From Lycium barbarum (Eukaryota > Streptophyta > Magnoliopsida > Solanales > Solanaceae): a stretch of DNA of 64,000 nucleotides. The position numbers and the translations under genes are program-made. Positions 11,832 to 24,600 of this stretch are shown in pieces; the first letter of the stretch is position 1, and each line of letters begins with the position of its first letter. The stretch covers positions 65,319,800-65,383,799 of the forward strand of contig NC_083341.1 in NCBI RefSeq assembly GCF_019175385.1. The letters run 5' to 3'. Under the pieces are notes generated by a model. That model ran no database searches. It had not been told where the DNA came from and saw only the letters and a list, made by a program, of their open reading frames with translations.

Positions 11832-11840
11832 TATAAATAT
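11832..11840 (+). promoter_or_regulatory. probable TATA box of the Tat/Athila-like LTR
   Basis: TATAAATAT located about 55 bp after the last inverted-pair unit. Good match to a plant TATA element in U3. Confidence 0.5.
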
Positions 11841-12590
11841 CTTATTTTAGGTTTCTTGTAAGCATATTACTACAGAACTCAGTTTTTATTTTCCTTAGCA
11901 TTAGTTACTCATAGTTTTGAAATCTTTTGGAGATTACAAAGAATTGCAAGTAATTTCTCAAGTCCAAGCAATTGGGTTGTGATTGATATACACATAATGG
12001 ACTATTAGGGTTTATTTATTCTTCATTCTTCATTCATAATTAATGGTTGCAAACATTGATTAAAGTCATAAACCTTGATTTATTTGGGAAAATAATTAGG
12101 GTTAGTAAGAATAATTAACAAGGACTCAAAGCTTTAAACTTTGTTTAATAAATTCACTTAGGAATAAGAAGAATTTACTTGGCATGATTAATCGTTCTTC
12201 ATAGTTACTTTCTTATATTTGGGAAAATCATAGAAAGATATAATCTTTATTTATTGGAAAATAGTAGAGATTCATATAGAGATTAAGTGCATTCATACAA
12301 TGATCCATTAGAAGTATATCAAGATCAATACCCATGAGCATACACTCTATCTAACAGGGACACAACCTTAGTTTCTTTTACCATAAATTTCCACCAAAGC
12401 AATAGATAGCAATTAGTATTAGAAAAACCAACTATTACCAAAATCATCGGATTAAGACATTAGACCTAAAACTTAGCATCCTATGATTTTAGTAACCTTT
12501 TCACACCATATTCCCTATGGGATTCGACCCCAACCTTGTTGGGTTCCGTGTTATACCATTAATAGGTGTAATTTGAGCATATCAATATCA

Positions 12591-13600
12591 CCCGGAACTC
12601 AAAATGGTCATATCATGTTCTGAAGGCTGTCTTAGGGATATCTTTCTCCCTAACTCGCACTTGATGATATCCGGACCTCAAATCTATCTTGGAAAACCAT
12701 TTGGCGCCTTGTAATTGGCCAAATAAGTCATCAATCCTCGGAAGAGGATATTTATTCTTAATCGTCACCTTATTCAATTGTCGATAGTCAATGCACATTC
12801 GCAAGGAGCCATCTTTATTTCGGACAAACAATACGGGTGCTCCCCACGGGGATGAACTAGACCGAACAAAGCCTTTCTAAAGCAAGTCTTTCAATTGCTC
12901 CTTCAACTCTTTCAGTTCTGCGGGAGCAATTCTATAAGGAGGAATAGATATAGGTTTGGTGTCTGGCAACACATCAATAGCAAAATCAATCTCCCGCTCG
13001 GGAGGGAGGCCTGGAGGCTCTTCCGGGAATACATCCGGAAACTCATTCACTACAGGAACTAACTGAAGAGTCGGCAGTTCAGCTTCTACATCTTGAACCC
13101 GAACTAGATGATAAATGCAACCTTTTGTGATCATTTTCCTTGCCTTTAGATAGGAAATAAACCTACCTTTTGGTGACGCAGTATTCCCTTTCCATTCTCT
13201 AACTGGTTCTCCTGGAAATTAGAAGTTATTTTCATTCTACAATCAACATTGGCATAGCAACAAGCCAACCAATCGATGCCCATAATAACATCAAAATCCA
13301 CCATTTTTAACTCATGCAAGTCAATCATAGTACGACGGTCACAAATCACAACGATGCAGTTTCTATATACTCGGCTAGCTATTACCGATTCACCAACGAG
13401 TGTAGACACCTCAAAAGGTTTGATCGACTCTGTATGACTCTAAACCAACCCGCAATATATGGAGTAACATATGACAATGTGGAGCCCGAATCTATCAAAG
13501 CATATACATCATGAGAAAATATCAATAATATACCGGTGACCACATCAGGAGAAGACTCAAGATCTTGGCGTCCAGCCAAAGCATAAATACGGTGTTAAGG
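12591..13600 (-). pseudogene. protease and N-terminal RT, element A, truncated
   Basis: Minus strand. From right to left: aspartic protease start with LIDSGSTLSY (near 13510, the only copy in the window keeping the standard D-S-G), a conserved VIMGIDWLACCYAN block, the linker [21 protein letters not shown], and the RT N-terminus with [11 protein letters not shown] and [11 protein letters not shown]. Homology stops after the equivalent of FRV, just before MSFGLTNAP, where the Tat-like LTR begins (12590/12591). Frames change between 13579, 13409 and 13134, so there are at least two frameshifts, and there is a stop in the position between DLL and GFVR (near 12877). The catalytic FIDD, RNase H and integrase are missing from the window because the insertion separated them. 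Confidence 0.85.
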
Positions 13601-14920
13601 ATCGCTAGAACTGCGGACTCTCCCTCTGCCTCTACTATGGCCGACTAGCGCATGTGAACCTGGCCCCATAGGGCGTATAGATGACGAAGATCCGGCTACC
13701 GACCCTGAAGGCTGGGTCCTACCTCTTCCACCAACCGAGGGGCAATCACGCATAATACGGCCTGGCCGACCACATGAATAGCCAACCTCTGAACCTGACC
13801 GGCATTGACCCCAATGTATCTTCGCACACTAGGAGCATCGTGGCACGGGTGGCCTCGCCTAACCCGAATCACCTCTGAACTACGAAACGAAAAAACTCTG
13901 ACTCAGCCCAGAATGAGTAAATCTATCAAATCTCTAGCATGAGAACCGTGGAGGCACACTAGTCATAGAATGGCCTGAATGCCTAGAAACCTATTGTCTG
14001 TGCCCGCCTCTAAACTCACTCATCGGACCCGAAGATCTAACCCTCTTGCTATGTCTCCTATCATGCTCACGCTCACTCCTTTGTTGTTCTAGGCTTTCTT
14101 CTAAATTTTGAGCATGGGCTTGAATGCGTGAAATATCCATATTGTCCTGAAGAGACGCAGTCAAGCACCTATCCATCAAATGTGGCCCTAGGCCTTTCAC
14201 AAATCGGTGCACCCAGTAACTCATATCCGCTACCATTGCCAAAACATACCTGGCCAAAGAATTGAAGCGGATACTATACTCTAAAGCGCTCATGCTTCCT
14301 TGCCTCAAATTCAAGAACTTATCAGCTCTAGCTCGCCGAACTTCTGGAGGCAAATAATGTCAGAGGAAGGCATCTACAAATTCATGCCATACCGAGGGAG
14401 GCGCATTGGCTCCCCGTGAAACCATCCAAACCATGTACCAATGAACCACAACATCCCTCAATCTATAGGACGCTAACTCCACCGATTCGGTGTCCGAAGC
14501 ATGTATCAACCGAAGTGTCCTCAACATTCCATCAATAAAATTCTGAGGGTCCTTATCCGGCTTTGATCCAAAGAATTTCGGAGGGTTCAAGCTAATAAAC
14601 TCACGGGCCCTTGCAGTAACAGCCCTATCACCTTGCCCTATACTTTGCCGCTGAGTCTGGGCAGCAACCAATTGAGTAAGCAAATGAATGGCCTCTTTTA
14701 CATCTTGTCCAAAAGCATCCGGTGGAGGAGCCGGAGGTGCTGGAGCTGGGGCTGAGGCTCCCTCACGCTCCTCAGAAATAGGCACTGAATGAGGGGACTG
14801 AGATTGATTCGCATTCTGGGACTCACTTTCCTCTACAACTATTGGCGGTGCTCTTTCAGCCCGCTTTTCTGCCACTGTCTTGCCCTTTTGGGATGCCGTA
14901 GCCTTTCTCTTTACAGGCAT
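13601..14920 (-). pseudogene. gag, element A
   Basis: Capsid/nucleocapsid precursor of a Tekay/Del-like Ty3 element. I place the start at 14920 because MPVKRKATASQKGK lines up with the starts in B, E and F; the 6 residues upstream are leader. The order is a basic N-terminus, acidic/proline linker, LLTQLVAAQTQRQ, FFGSKPDKDPQNFID, FVDAFL, then (after a stop at about 14360, where other copies have an arginine) PPEVRRARADKFLNL and HAQNLEESLEQQ. A further stop at 13991 precedes the serine/arginine linker. The zinc-knuckle area (about 13750-13870) is eroded. The same frame runs from 14938 to about 13410, so gag was fused in frame to protease. Confidence 0.85.
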
Positions 14921-15113
14921 TTCTGAAATACATAACACACGATTAAAGAAAAAGAAGTTCTTATGGCATAGCTCTATCGCACGATCTTATGAAGAAAGAA
15001 GGTCATTCATTCCTAAAATGCCCGCAGCCTCTTGTTTATAAGTGTGGCGCGCAACACACCCATAACTAATACTCTACTGGACACGACTCGTAGACACACC
15101 CTAGGACTGAACT

Positions 15114-15125
15114 GCTCTGATACCA
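15114..15125 (-). other. primer binding site (Met-tRNA type), element A
   Basis: Reverse complement of TGGTATCAGAGC, 4 bases inside the LTR start at 15130. Confidence 0.85.
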
Positions 15126-15129
15126 CTTT

Positions 15130-17638
15130 TGTCATGACCCAACCAGAGGGCGGCGACTGGCACCAGGTGCTAACCCACCCGGGCACCTCTTATCATACTT
15201 TCACATTTATATCTAGGTGAGCCACATAGCTAAATCATATTTTCCATCCATTATTCATACTAATCCCATTGGGCAACGATACATATATATAAATATCACC
15301 ATCAATAACAATGCCCATATCAATGTACATAAGCTGACGAGGCTAATAAAATGATGTACACAAGACTAACCGACAAGGCCAAACACATCTAACCATATAC
15401 ACATGTCTACGAGCCTCTAAGGAGAGTATGTCATATCGTATAGGCGGGACAGGACCCCGCTATGCCTATATATATGTACACAAAAGAATAAGTACCAAAA
15501 GTTGTAACTCCGAATGAAATGGAGCTCCGCTATGTAGTCCCTGGATAATAAAGCTATGGATCAAGTTTGTCTCCTAGCCACCTGCGGGCATGACGCAGCG
15601 TCCACAAACAAAAGGACGTCAGTACGAAGAATGTACTGAGTATGTAAAGCATGATCAACATCATTATGAAAGCATAATAAACAGCATAAGAAATAACATA
15701 GAATGGAAGATAGTAGTATCATCGTCACAAACACTTACTTGCTTTTCATAGGGACTTTCAATTTCTAATGCGTGATTATGTACACACATCCATATCCGTA
15801 TTCATTTACATTTCTTATCCAATTTCATATTTATATACATATTCATATTCATATACATATCATTTACATAGCATACCCGACCATGAAGGTTCGGTGTTTC
15901 ACATACCTGGCCCTACCAAGGCTCAGGGTCAAACATACCTGGCCCTACCAAGGCTCAGGGTTGTCTGTACCCAACTACAGTGGTGCGCGCACAATATATA
16001 TATATATATTCTACCCGGCCATATAAGCTCGGGGTTTCATAATAGCCATACATAGGCACATATACATAAAATCTCATAAGCGTCTTTAGCATCATTACTA
16101 TTGTCGCTCATTACATCTATCCCTAGAGGTTTACTCACCATAGGAAGGATTTAGTACAATCGTAACATATCGAGAATCATGAGCTTAGTAGCTTTTAAAG
16201 ATTGAATCATTTGGAGGACATCATAGGCTTATAGAAGATTAGATATTTGGCCAAAGAACCATGCCTTATGAAAGAAGGGTTAGCCTTACATACCTTTCCA
16301 TTCAACTATTCTATCACTTGCACGTTCTCCTTCAATGCTCACGTTTCTACCTTCATTAGAGTTATACTATCATTAGAAAATCGATAGCTTAGCATACATG
16401 ACTTAAAACTAGAGAAAATTGGACAACATCTCATTTTTTATACGACTTCCTCCGTATCATATATCAACTCCCAAACATTAATAATACATTCACAACACCG
16501 TAAAAATAGTCTTTATTTACCTACAATATCCTTACTTCTCTATTCACTTCCAATCATCCATGGTCATAGCACACTATTACCTTCGCTCATATACAATGTT
16601 TTGTCCCATGTTCTCAATATCATTTATAACATGATTATAATCATAACATGTCAATAATCATTACTCAACCCAAGCTACTACTCACAAACATCACTATTCT
16701 CACATTCAAGACCCATTTTCTATATCCTTCTACAATCCAGGTGTTTCAACTTCTCAATACCTTAAACAACATGAAAATACCATAAAACTTACCTTAGATG
16801 TTGTAGGAATAAGACTTGGGTGGAAATACTTCACTTGAGCCAAAACCCTAGTTCACCTCCAATGAAATTTCTTGACTTGGATGATCTCTAATGAGTTTCT
16901 TACACTTGGTTTTCTTAGTTTGATGAAGTTGATCATAAATTTCTCTTGTGTTCTTATGGATGAAGAGTGGAGAAGGTTCTAGAGAGAGTTCTTGAAAAGT
17001 TGGGTGAAAATGAAATGAAATAATGGACTTGGTCCCTTTTTAATAATTTAGAAATCTGATCCGTCGGGAAATTATACGGACACTTACACAGTCCGTATAA
17101 GTGACCGTAAAATTGCCCCTTCAACATCTCGCTTCTGTGACCATTATATGGCACATTATACGGCCCGTATAATTTTATACGGTCCGTATAAGTGACCGTA
17201 TAATCCCACTAGTCAGGGACTTCACTGTGACGATTCTGCGGACCATTATATGAACCATATAACATTATACGGACTGTATAATCGGCCGTGGAACCCATCT
17301 TTTCTCTGATCTTGTTCTCGTTACTTCGTTTGATCTCCAATCCTTATGGAACCTTCTTGATACTATTTTAACACCTCATTAACGATCTAAGGGACGTTAT
17401 AATTCTTCTCCAAGACACTATTAAATCATCATTAACTTGTTACTCGTAAATCCTTTCCGATACACATCGTATGCCTTGCCCTTTCTTGGAAACCTTTCTC
17501 CTCTTACTCCGAATGTCTATGCAAATCTCAATTAGGGTCATCAAATGTAATTCCTTACTTATTGAAATACCATATACTTTGTTCTCTTCATTGGTATATT
17601 CACTGCGCATCAACGGGGAATTTTTCCGAGATGTAACA
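15130..17638 (-). repeat. 5' LTR of element A
   Basis: On the plus strand TGTCATGACC...GAGATGTAACA, 2509 bp. The right neighbour bases ACCAG (17639-17643) are the expected TSD copy; its partner is off-window. It contains the Tekay-type LTR blocks (the 'agtacgaagaatgtactgagtatgtaa' region near 15620) and a (TA)n tract near 15996. The distal part, at 17070-17295, holds several inverted TACGGTCCGTA-type words, e.g. within 17158-17204. Confidence 0.8.
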
Positions 17639-18437
17639 ACCAGGTGGGATGTATTTCTACTCCTCGTGGCTAATATTCGAGAATTGCTGATTCGAGTCTC
17701 TTCAGGGCGAGCATGAGGACGTCCGCTGCCCGAAGACTCTTTATTTTATTATGTCTTGCTTTCCATTCTAATACATGATTTTGAGACTATTGATGTGTTA
17801 TTATTCAAACTTGTAGTATTTAGCTAGATGTTCATGTATGACCAGACCAGATATTGGGGTGGATTTCATTTACTTCTACACTTATTTATATTATGTTGTG
17901 AGACTTATGTAATTTTGGGGCAGGACCGCTATAACAATCACGGGACCACAGAAGTGTTGCCGCTGAAGCGGTAGATTGGACACGGAAGCGGTGACAGGCA
18001 GTTAGATTCATTAAATGAGTGTTAAAAGCCCTAAATATTTCATTCAATACTATTCCGACTTTAGAGATATTGGGAGCATTTCAAGGCACTTCTTAGGGGA
18101 AAATCATTGTGGTAAGTCCTTCCATCTTCATTACTATTCCATATTCCATTAATCACCTTGGTAATCCATTAATCATGCTAGTTCATTAAGAGCTTGAGGA
18201 TTAAAAGAGGGTTCAATGGGTTCTTCATTCTAGGCTATTAAATCTTGATTTATTGATTGGGTTACTTCACTAAGCATGGAATTGATTATTAGAATCTATT
18301 ATTGCATGATTTCTTCCTAATTAGTGGCTAATTTGTGGAATCTGAAATTACAGTTTATATAGAAATTTGGGGGTTTTCCTAGAATGCGAATATAAGTGAT
18401 ATGTTGGTTCTCCTAGCTTATAATTGAGGGGAATTGA
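17639..18437 (+). repeat. 5' LTR of element C, first part (interrupted by B)
   Basis: 18000-18437 matches, with strong divergence, the LTR block of C's 3' copy at about 48830-49260 (tail of a GC-rich inverted word block, then 'ttaaaagccctaaat', a splice-donor-like 'ggtaagtcc', then long AT-rich leader). It stops at the TSD ATTGA (18433-18437) and resumes at 42305. The first 280 bp (17639-17920) do not match the 3' LTR and could be another remnant; the true LTR start is lost at the junction with A. Confidence 0.5.
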
Positions 18438-19052
18438 TGTCACGACCCGACTAGGGGCCAAGACGGGTACCCGGGGCTAACCACCGAGCACCAATCATTC
18501 CATTACTTATCATACTCAATCATAGGAAAACAATTGTTCATTTGGAAACATAATCACTTTCATATACATAAGCCCTTTGGCTATCAAAATAATATATATA
18601 TATATACACAATAGAAACATTGTGAGACCATACTACCCACACATGCGTATCTACGAGCCTCTACTAGAGTACTAGACATATGGACGGGACAAGACCCCGT
18701 CGTGCCCAAAATACATATACATATATAGACACAAAAGAATAAACCAAATAGCACCTCCGGAGTAATGGAGTTCTCGTGTAAATCTGTTGAAAACTTCTAC
18801 GAGTCTAGATCACCTCCCTGTTTACCTGTGGGCATGAACACAGCGTCCAAAGAAAACGGACGTCAGTACGAAAATTGTAATGAGTATGTAAGACATGAAT
18901 GAAATGAACATAATAGAAGAATCATAAGACATAGGGTGAAGATATAACCTGCGTGAGTTTTATGGGTGAATACATCCCATACATATATCATATATCTCAT
19001 ACATATATCATATATATATATATATATACAATCATAGTACATGTGTCATCAT
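18438..19052 (-). repeat. 3' LTR of element B, part 1
   Basis: TGTCACGACCCG at 18438 matches the start of the other LTR copy at 39623. It continues the other copy's sequence up to the E insertion, with a shorter (TA)n tract (about 18589-18604 versus 39779-39828). 19048-19052 (ATCAT) is the left TSD of element E. Confidence 0.9.
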
Positions 19053-21429
19053 TGTTACACCTCGGAAGTTTTCCCGTAGTGGTATGATGAGTGTATGGTG
19101 TTTCACTAAGTCGGGAATGGCTAATTATGAAATCTCGGAAAAATAATAAAGTTGCGGAGAAATGCCTGCCAGTGGTCGTATATGGCACTATACGGACCGT
19201 ATAGTGGTTTACGGACCGTATAGTGCACTCGTCCTTCAACCTGCCAAAAACCTCAACTTTCTGGAAATTGTTGAATATGGTTAAGTACGACCTAGTTTAC
19301 GGCCCGTCAACTGGTTTACGGACCGTAAACCAGGTCGTAAACTGCCCTGTCCACCAGCCAAACTCTCTGCTTTTGGAGAATGCTTAAATACGTTCACTGG
19401 GACGGACCGTAAATCAGAATACGGTCCGTAAACTGCACATTACAGTCACTGTTCATCCCGACAGAAACTCATTAAACGTTAGCTTTTGAGTTACTAAAAG
19501 GAACTTAGGCCTCATTTTATTTCATTCATTATTCATGCAACTCAGGAGACCTCTAGAACTTTCCAAATATTTTCTCCACAAGAATTCAAGAGAATCACAA
19601 GGAACATCAAGATCAACACCACCAAGCTTATGAAATCAAGTGTAAGAACACCATAAAAGATCATCCAGGTCAAGAAATCCCACAAAGGGTGGAACTAGGG
19701 TTTTGGCTAAGTGAAGAATTTCAACTCAAGGGTTGTTCAACCACTATCCAAGGTAAGTTTCATGATCATTCTATGTTGTTTGAAGTATTGAAAAGCTTAG
19801 ACACTTGAAATGTAGAAGAACATAGAAATGGACCATTACTGAGTGAATAGTGCCATAAATGAATGATAGTGGGATTGAATTATGAATGTTGAAGTGTTGT
19901 GAATACAAATACGTTGTAAACGATGCTTACATCATGAAACAAGCATTAAACGCATGAAAATGCAAGGACGAGTCATAAGGCTAATTATGAGGGAAATTGG
20001 AGGGAAATGGTGGATTTTGCTAAATGTACGTAAACGACGATTGTTGGTTTCGATATTGTGAGTAATGCTATGAATGTTGGGAGTTAATATAAAACATGGG
20101 AAAAATAGTATAAACAAGAGAAGCGCTGTCCAACTTCTCTTAGAATTGGCGACGCGTTCTTGTAGTTAGTATGCTAATGTTGATATGAATTCTTTATGAA
20201 GGTAACGACGCGATATTGAAGGAGAACGAGTGAGCGATATCTTAGCTAAACGACCAAGGTATGTGAGGATAGTCCCTTCTTCCTGATGGCATGAATCTTG
20301 TAGCACGAAATTCCTATTCTCTTCATGAGTTCTTATAGTCCGAAAGGCTAAGAGTCTAACTCCTTAATGTCTATATAAGATGAGGAATACGATATGATGA
20401 TGCTAGTATAATGATGATGTTAATTATCGCTTACACTCACCTTATGTACTAGTTCCTTCAAGGTGAGGCAGAGTATCAATAGTTGTTCCATAATGAAATC
20501 GGGGGATCACGACCTTACGTCACCCCGATAGAATAAAGTTGATCTTGAGCCTTATGCATGTATTACAATGAGATAAGTATTTTATGATGAGTATATTATT
20601 ATTATGAGCATTTTATGATAAGCATGACATGAGCATTTCACACCGTGCCTAGTTGGATGGGCAGTCACCGCCAAGGCGGGCAGCTATACGGATACACCAT
20701 GACCTTCGGGCGTGGGCAGACACCACTAGTGGGCGGCATGAGATGGTACCCCGGACGCGGGAGGCCTGGACAAGGGATAATATTATTGATTATCACACCG
20801 TTCCGACATGGACGGGCAGCTTGCATATGATGCATACATGTTATGAGGATGAGTATGAGTAAGATGGCACGCATGATTTCCTTTATGATTATCAGACAGA
20901 TCCAGATATTTCACGTTGATGTTATCACTATGTTGTTGATGTTTTCTTTCATTGTTTATGCTTCTCATACTCAGTACAACATTCGTACTGACGTCCTTTC
21001 TTCGGACGCTGTGTTCATGCCCACAGGTAGACAGGGAGGAGAGCTTAGCCCAGATCCTCAGTAGCAGTCAGCTGGTTGAAAGCACTCCATTGTCCGGAGG
21101 TGCTTAGGATTATCCTTTTGGTATATATGTATATTTTTGGGCACGACGGAGTCTTGTTCCATCCATGAATATACAGTATGTTAGTAGAGGCTCGTAGATA
21201 CGCAGTGCGGGTTAGATGGTCTCACAAGACGTTTTCATATGCATGTATATTATTTTGATGGCCGAAAGGCAATTGTATATAAAGTATTTATGTTTGTTTA
21301 ATTATGATTTTCCTACAACTGGTATGTAAATTGATAAAAGAATATTAGATGGGCAAGATAAGAAGTAGAGTGAGCGGTGCTCGGTAACTAGCTCCGAGTA
21401 CCCGTCGCGGCCCTAGCTGGGTCGTGACA
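19053..21429 (+). repeat. 5' LTR of element E
   Basis: 2377 bp. By eye I count about 29 substitutions and no indels against the 3' LTR (about 1.2%). U3 carries TACGGACCGTA at 19191-19201, 19210-19220 and 19317-19327, and an inverted pair at 19402-19411 / 19420-19430. The segment 20640-20830 is a degenerate repeat of 'gggcagtcaccgcc'-type units, also present in B's LTR. Confidence 0.95.
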
Positions 21430-21433
21430 GAAG

Positions 21434-21445
21434 TGGTATCAGAGC
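21434..21445 (+). other. primer binding site (Met-tRNA type), element E
   Basis: TGGTATCAGAGC, 4 bases after the 5' LTR end. Confidence 0.9.
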
Positions 21446-21634
21446 AGTTCGTCCTAGGAAGTGTCTACGAGCCGTGTCTAGTAGGGTCTTGTTTATGGCG
21501 TGTTGCGCGCCACGCTAATAAACAAGAGGCTACAGGACATTTAGGAAAATGACCATCCTTCTTCTCATGAAATCGTGCGATAGAGTCATGCTTAGGATTA
21601 TGTTATTCCTAAAAGTGCGTTATGGTTTCAGAAA

Positions 21635-24600
21635 ATGCCGCCAAAGAGAAAAGCTACAGCTGCCCAGAAGGGTAAAGCTACGACAAAGAGGCAGGCGGAA
21701 AGAGAGCCTCCGGCAAATGTATAGGAAAGTGAATCGCAAAGTGAGGCCGCGCCCAATGTAGAAGAGCAGGGAGGAGCCTCAGCTCCGATTCCTCCACCGG
21801 GTGCTTCGGGTCAACAAGTGTCCGAGGCCATCCATTTATTGACACAATTGGTTGCTGCTCAGGCACAACGACAGGATATGGGTCCAAGGGATCGTTCAGC
21901 TAGCACGAGAGCCCGTGACTTTATGGCCTTAAATCCTCCAGAATTCTTTGGGTCAAAGCCAGATGAAGATCCGCAAAATTTTATCGATGAGATGTTGAGG
22001 ACTTTAGAGATTATCCATGCTTCCGAGACCGAATCCGTGGAGTTGGCTTCTTATAGACTCCGCGATGTGGCGGTGTTATGGTATAAGAATTGGGTGATAA
22101 CAAGAGGAGAAAATGTTCCACCTCCCGTGTGGCAAGAGTTTGTAGATGCCTTTATTCGTCACTACTTGCCACCCGAAGTCCGCCGAGCTAGAGCGGACAA
22201 GTTCCTGAATTTAAAGCAAAGGGGTATGAGTGCCCGAGAGTATAGCATGCAATTCAACTCATTGGCTCGATATGCTCCGACTATGGTGGCCAACATGGGA
22301 GACAGAATCTATAGATTTGTGAGTGGTCTGGGGCCACATTTGTACAGAGATTGTTTGACGGCCTCCTTGCAAGACGGGATGGATATTTCCCGGATACAAG
22401 CCCATGCTCAGAATCTCGAGGAACGACAATGACAGCAAAGAAGTGATCGTGATGGTGATAGAAGACAAGGTAAGAGGGCTAGATCTATGGGAGAGAACAG
22501 TGAGTATAGAGAGGGATCGAGACAGACACATCCTAGGCACTCAGGTCAGTCCGCGACTAGTGCGCCTCCCGGATTCTCAGATGGAAGGTTCGATCGCTCT
22601 TTCCAGTCAGGGCAGGGTCAGAGTTCGAGGGCCCCAAGTTCTCAGTATCAGGGAGATTTTAGTCAGAGGAGACCTCCAGTACCGCGGTGTAGCCAGTGTG
22701 GCAAATTACATTCCGGACGGTGTCGTCAGGGTTCGGATGCTTGTTATGCTTGCGGGCAAGTTGGTCACATGATGAGAAATTGCCCCTCAGTGAGGGATAG
22801 AGCTGGGACTCAGCCTACAGGTTCAGCAGCGGGTTCTTCTTCAGCACGCCCGACAGCACATACTCCCCAGACTACAGCAGGTAGAGGCAGAGGTAGAGAG
22901 GGAGCATCTACTTCTGGTGCTGTTCAGCCCCGTGTGTATGCTTTAGCTGGGCGACAGGATCTCGAGTCTTCCCCAGATGTTTTCACAGGTACCCTGACTA
23001 TATTTTCCCGTGACGTATATGCTCTGATTGATCCAGGTTCTACCTTCTCATATATTACTCCGTATATTGCTGATTGTGTTGGGGTGAGACCCGAGCCAAT
23101 TAAACCTTTCGAAGTATTCACTCCGGTTGATGATCCTGTAATAGCGAGGCAAGTATATAAGATCTGTGTAGTCATTATACGTGATTGTCAGACAAAGGCT
23201 GATTTGATTGAACTTGAGATGATAGATTTTGACGTAATTATGGGTATGGACTGGTTGGCGTCATGCTATGCTAATGTTTGTTGCCGGACAAAGGTAGTTC
23301 GATTCAAATTTCCGGGAGAGCCCATACTCGAGTGGAAGGGTAATACAGTTTCCCCAAAGGGTAGGTTTATTTCCTACCTTAAGGCGAGAAAGATGATAGC
23401 CAAAGGTTATGTTTGTCATCTAGTTCGGGTTCATGACACGGAAGTGGAAGTGCAAGCTTTCCAGTCTGTCCCGGTAGTGAATGAATTCCCAGATGTGTTT
23501 CCCGACGAGTTACCAGGCCTTCCTCCAGAAAGGGAAATCGATTTTGCTATTGATGTAGTACCCAACACCGAGCCTATTTCTATTCCTCCCTATCGAATGG
23601 CTCCAGCAGAGTTGAAAGAGCTAAAGGAACAGTTGAAAGACTTACTCGAGAAGGGCTTTATTAGACCTAGTTCATCACCGTGGGGATCACCGGTCTTGTT
23701 CCTGCGAAAGAAAGATGGGTCGCTACGAATGTGTATCGATTACAGACAGCTGAACAGGGTGATTGTGAAGAACAGATATCCCCTTCCCAGAATCGACGAC
23801 TTGTTCGATCAATTACAAGGTGCTAAGTGGTTTTCTAAGATAGACCTAAGATCGGGTTATCATCAAGTGAGGATCAGAGAAGAAGACATTCCCAAGACAT
23901 CCTTCAGAACGAGGTACGGCCATTACGAGTTCCGAGTAATGTCGTTTGGGTTGACGAATGCCCCGGCAGTGTTCATGAATTTGATGAATAATGTGTTCAG
24001 GCCGTTCTTAGACCTTTTTGTGATAGTGTTTATCGACGATATCCTGGTATATTCTCGCACAGAGTCAGAACATGCAGATCATCTAAGAATTGTTCTTGGC
24101 GTTCTTCGAGATCGGGAATTGTATGAAAAGTTTTCGAAGTGCGAGTTTTGGCTAAAATCCGTGGCATTTCTAGGTCATGTTATTTCAGATGATGGTATTC
24201 GAGTCGACACTTAGAAAATAGAAGTTGTGAAGACTTGGCCAAGGCCTACGACACCTACAGAAGTTCGTAGTTTTCTTGGGTTATCAGGGTATTACAGGAG
24301 ATTTGTAGAGGGTTTCTCATCTATTTCAGCCCCATTGACGAAGTTAACTCAGAAGTTGGCTAAATTCCAGTGGAATAATGCCTATGAGCGTAGTTTCCAA
24401 GAGTTGAAAAACAGGTTGACCTCAGCGCCAGTGCTAACACTTCCATAAGGGTCTGATGGCTATGTCGTATATTGTGATGCCTCCGGTGTGGGAATAGGAT
24501 GCGTATTAATGCAGCATGGGAGAGTCATTGCATATGCCTCGAGACAGTTGCGAAGGCATGAACAGAATTATCCGACTCATGATCTCGAATTGGCCGCGGT

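Larger units (their letters stand above)
11284..12590 (+). repeat. 3' LTR of the Tat/Athila-like element
   Basis: Starts TGATGTGTCG and ends CATATCAATATCA, with short imperfect TGAT..ATCA termini, right after a PPT-like tract and right before the broken RT of element A. About 1307 bp. U3 holds a tandem array (11475-11790, period about 86-90 bp) in which each unit carries an inverted pair TACGGACCGTA / TACGGTCCGTA. A TATA box follows at 11832-11840. Lineage call rests on the upstream PPT context; the termini are inferred. Confidence 0.6.
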
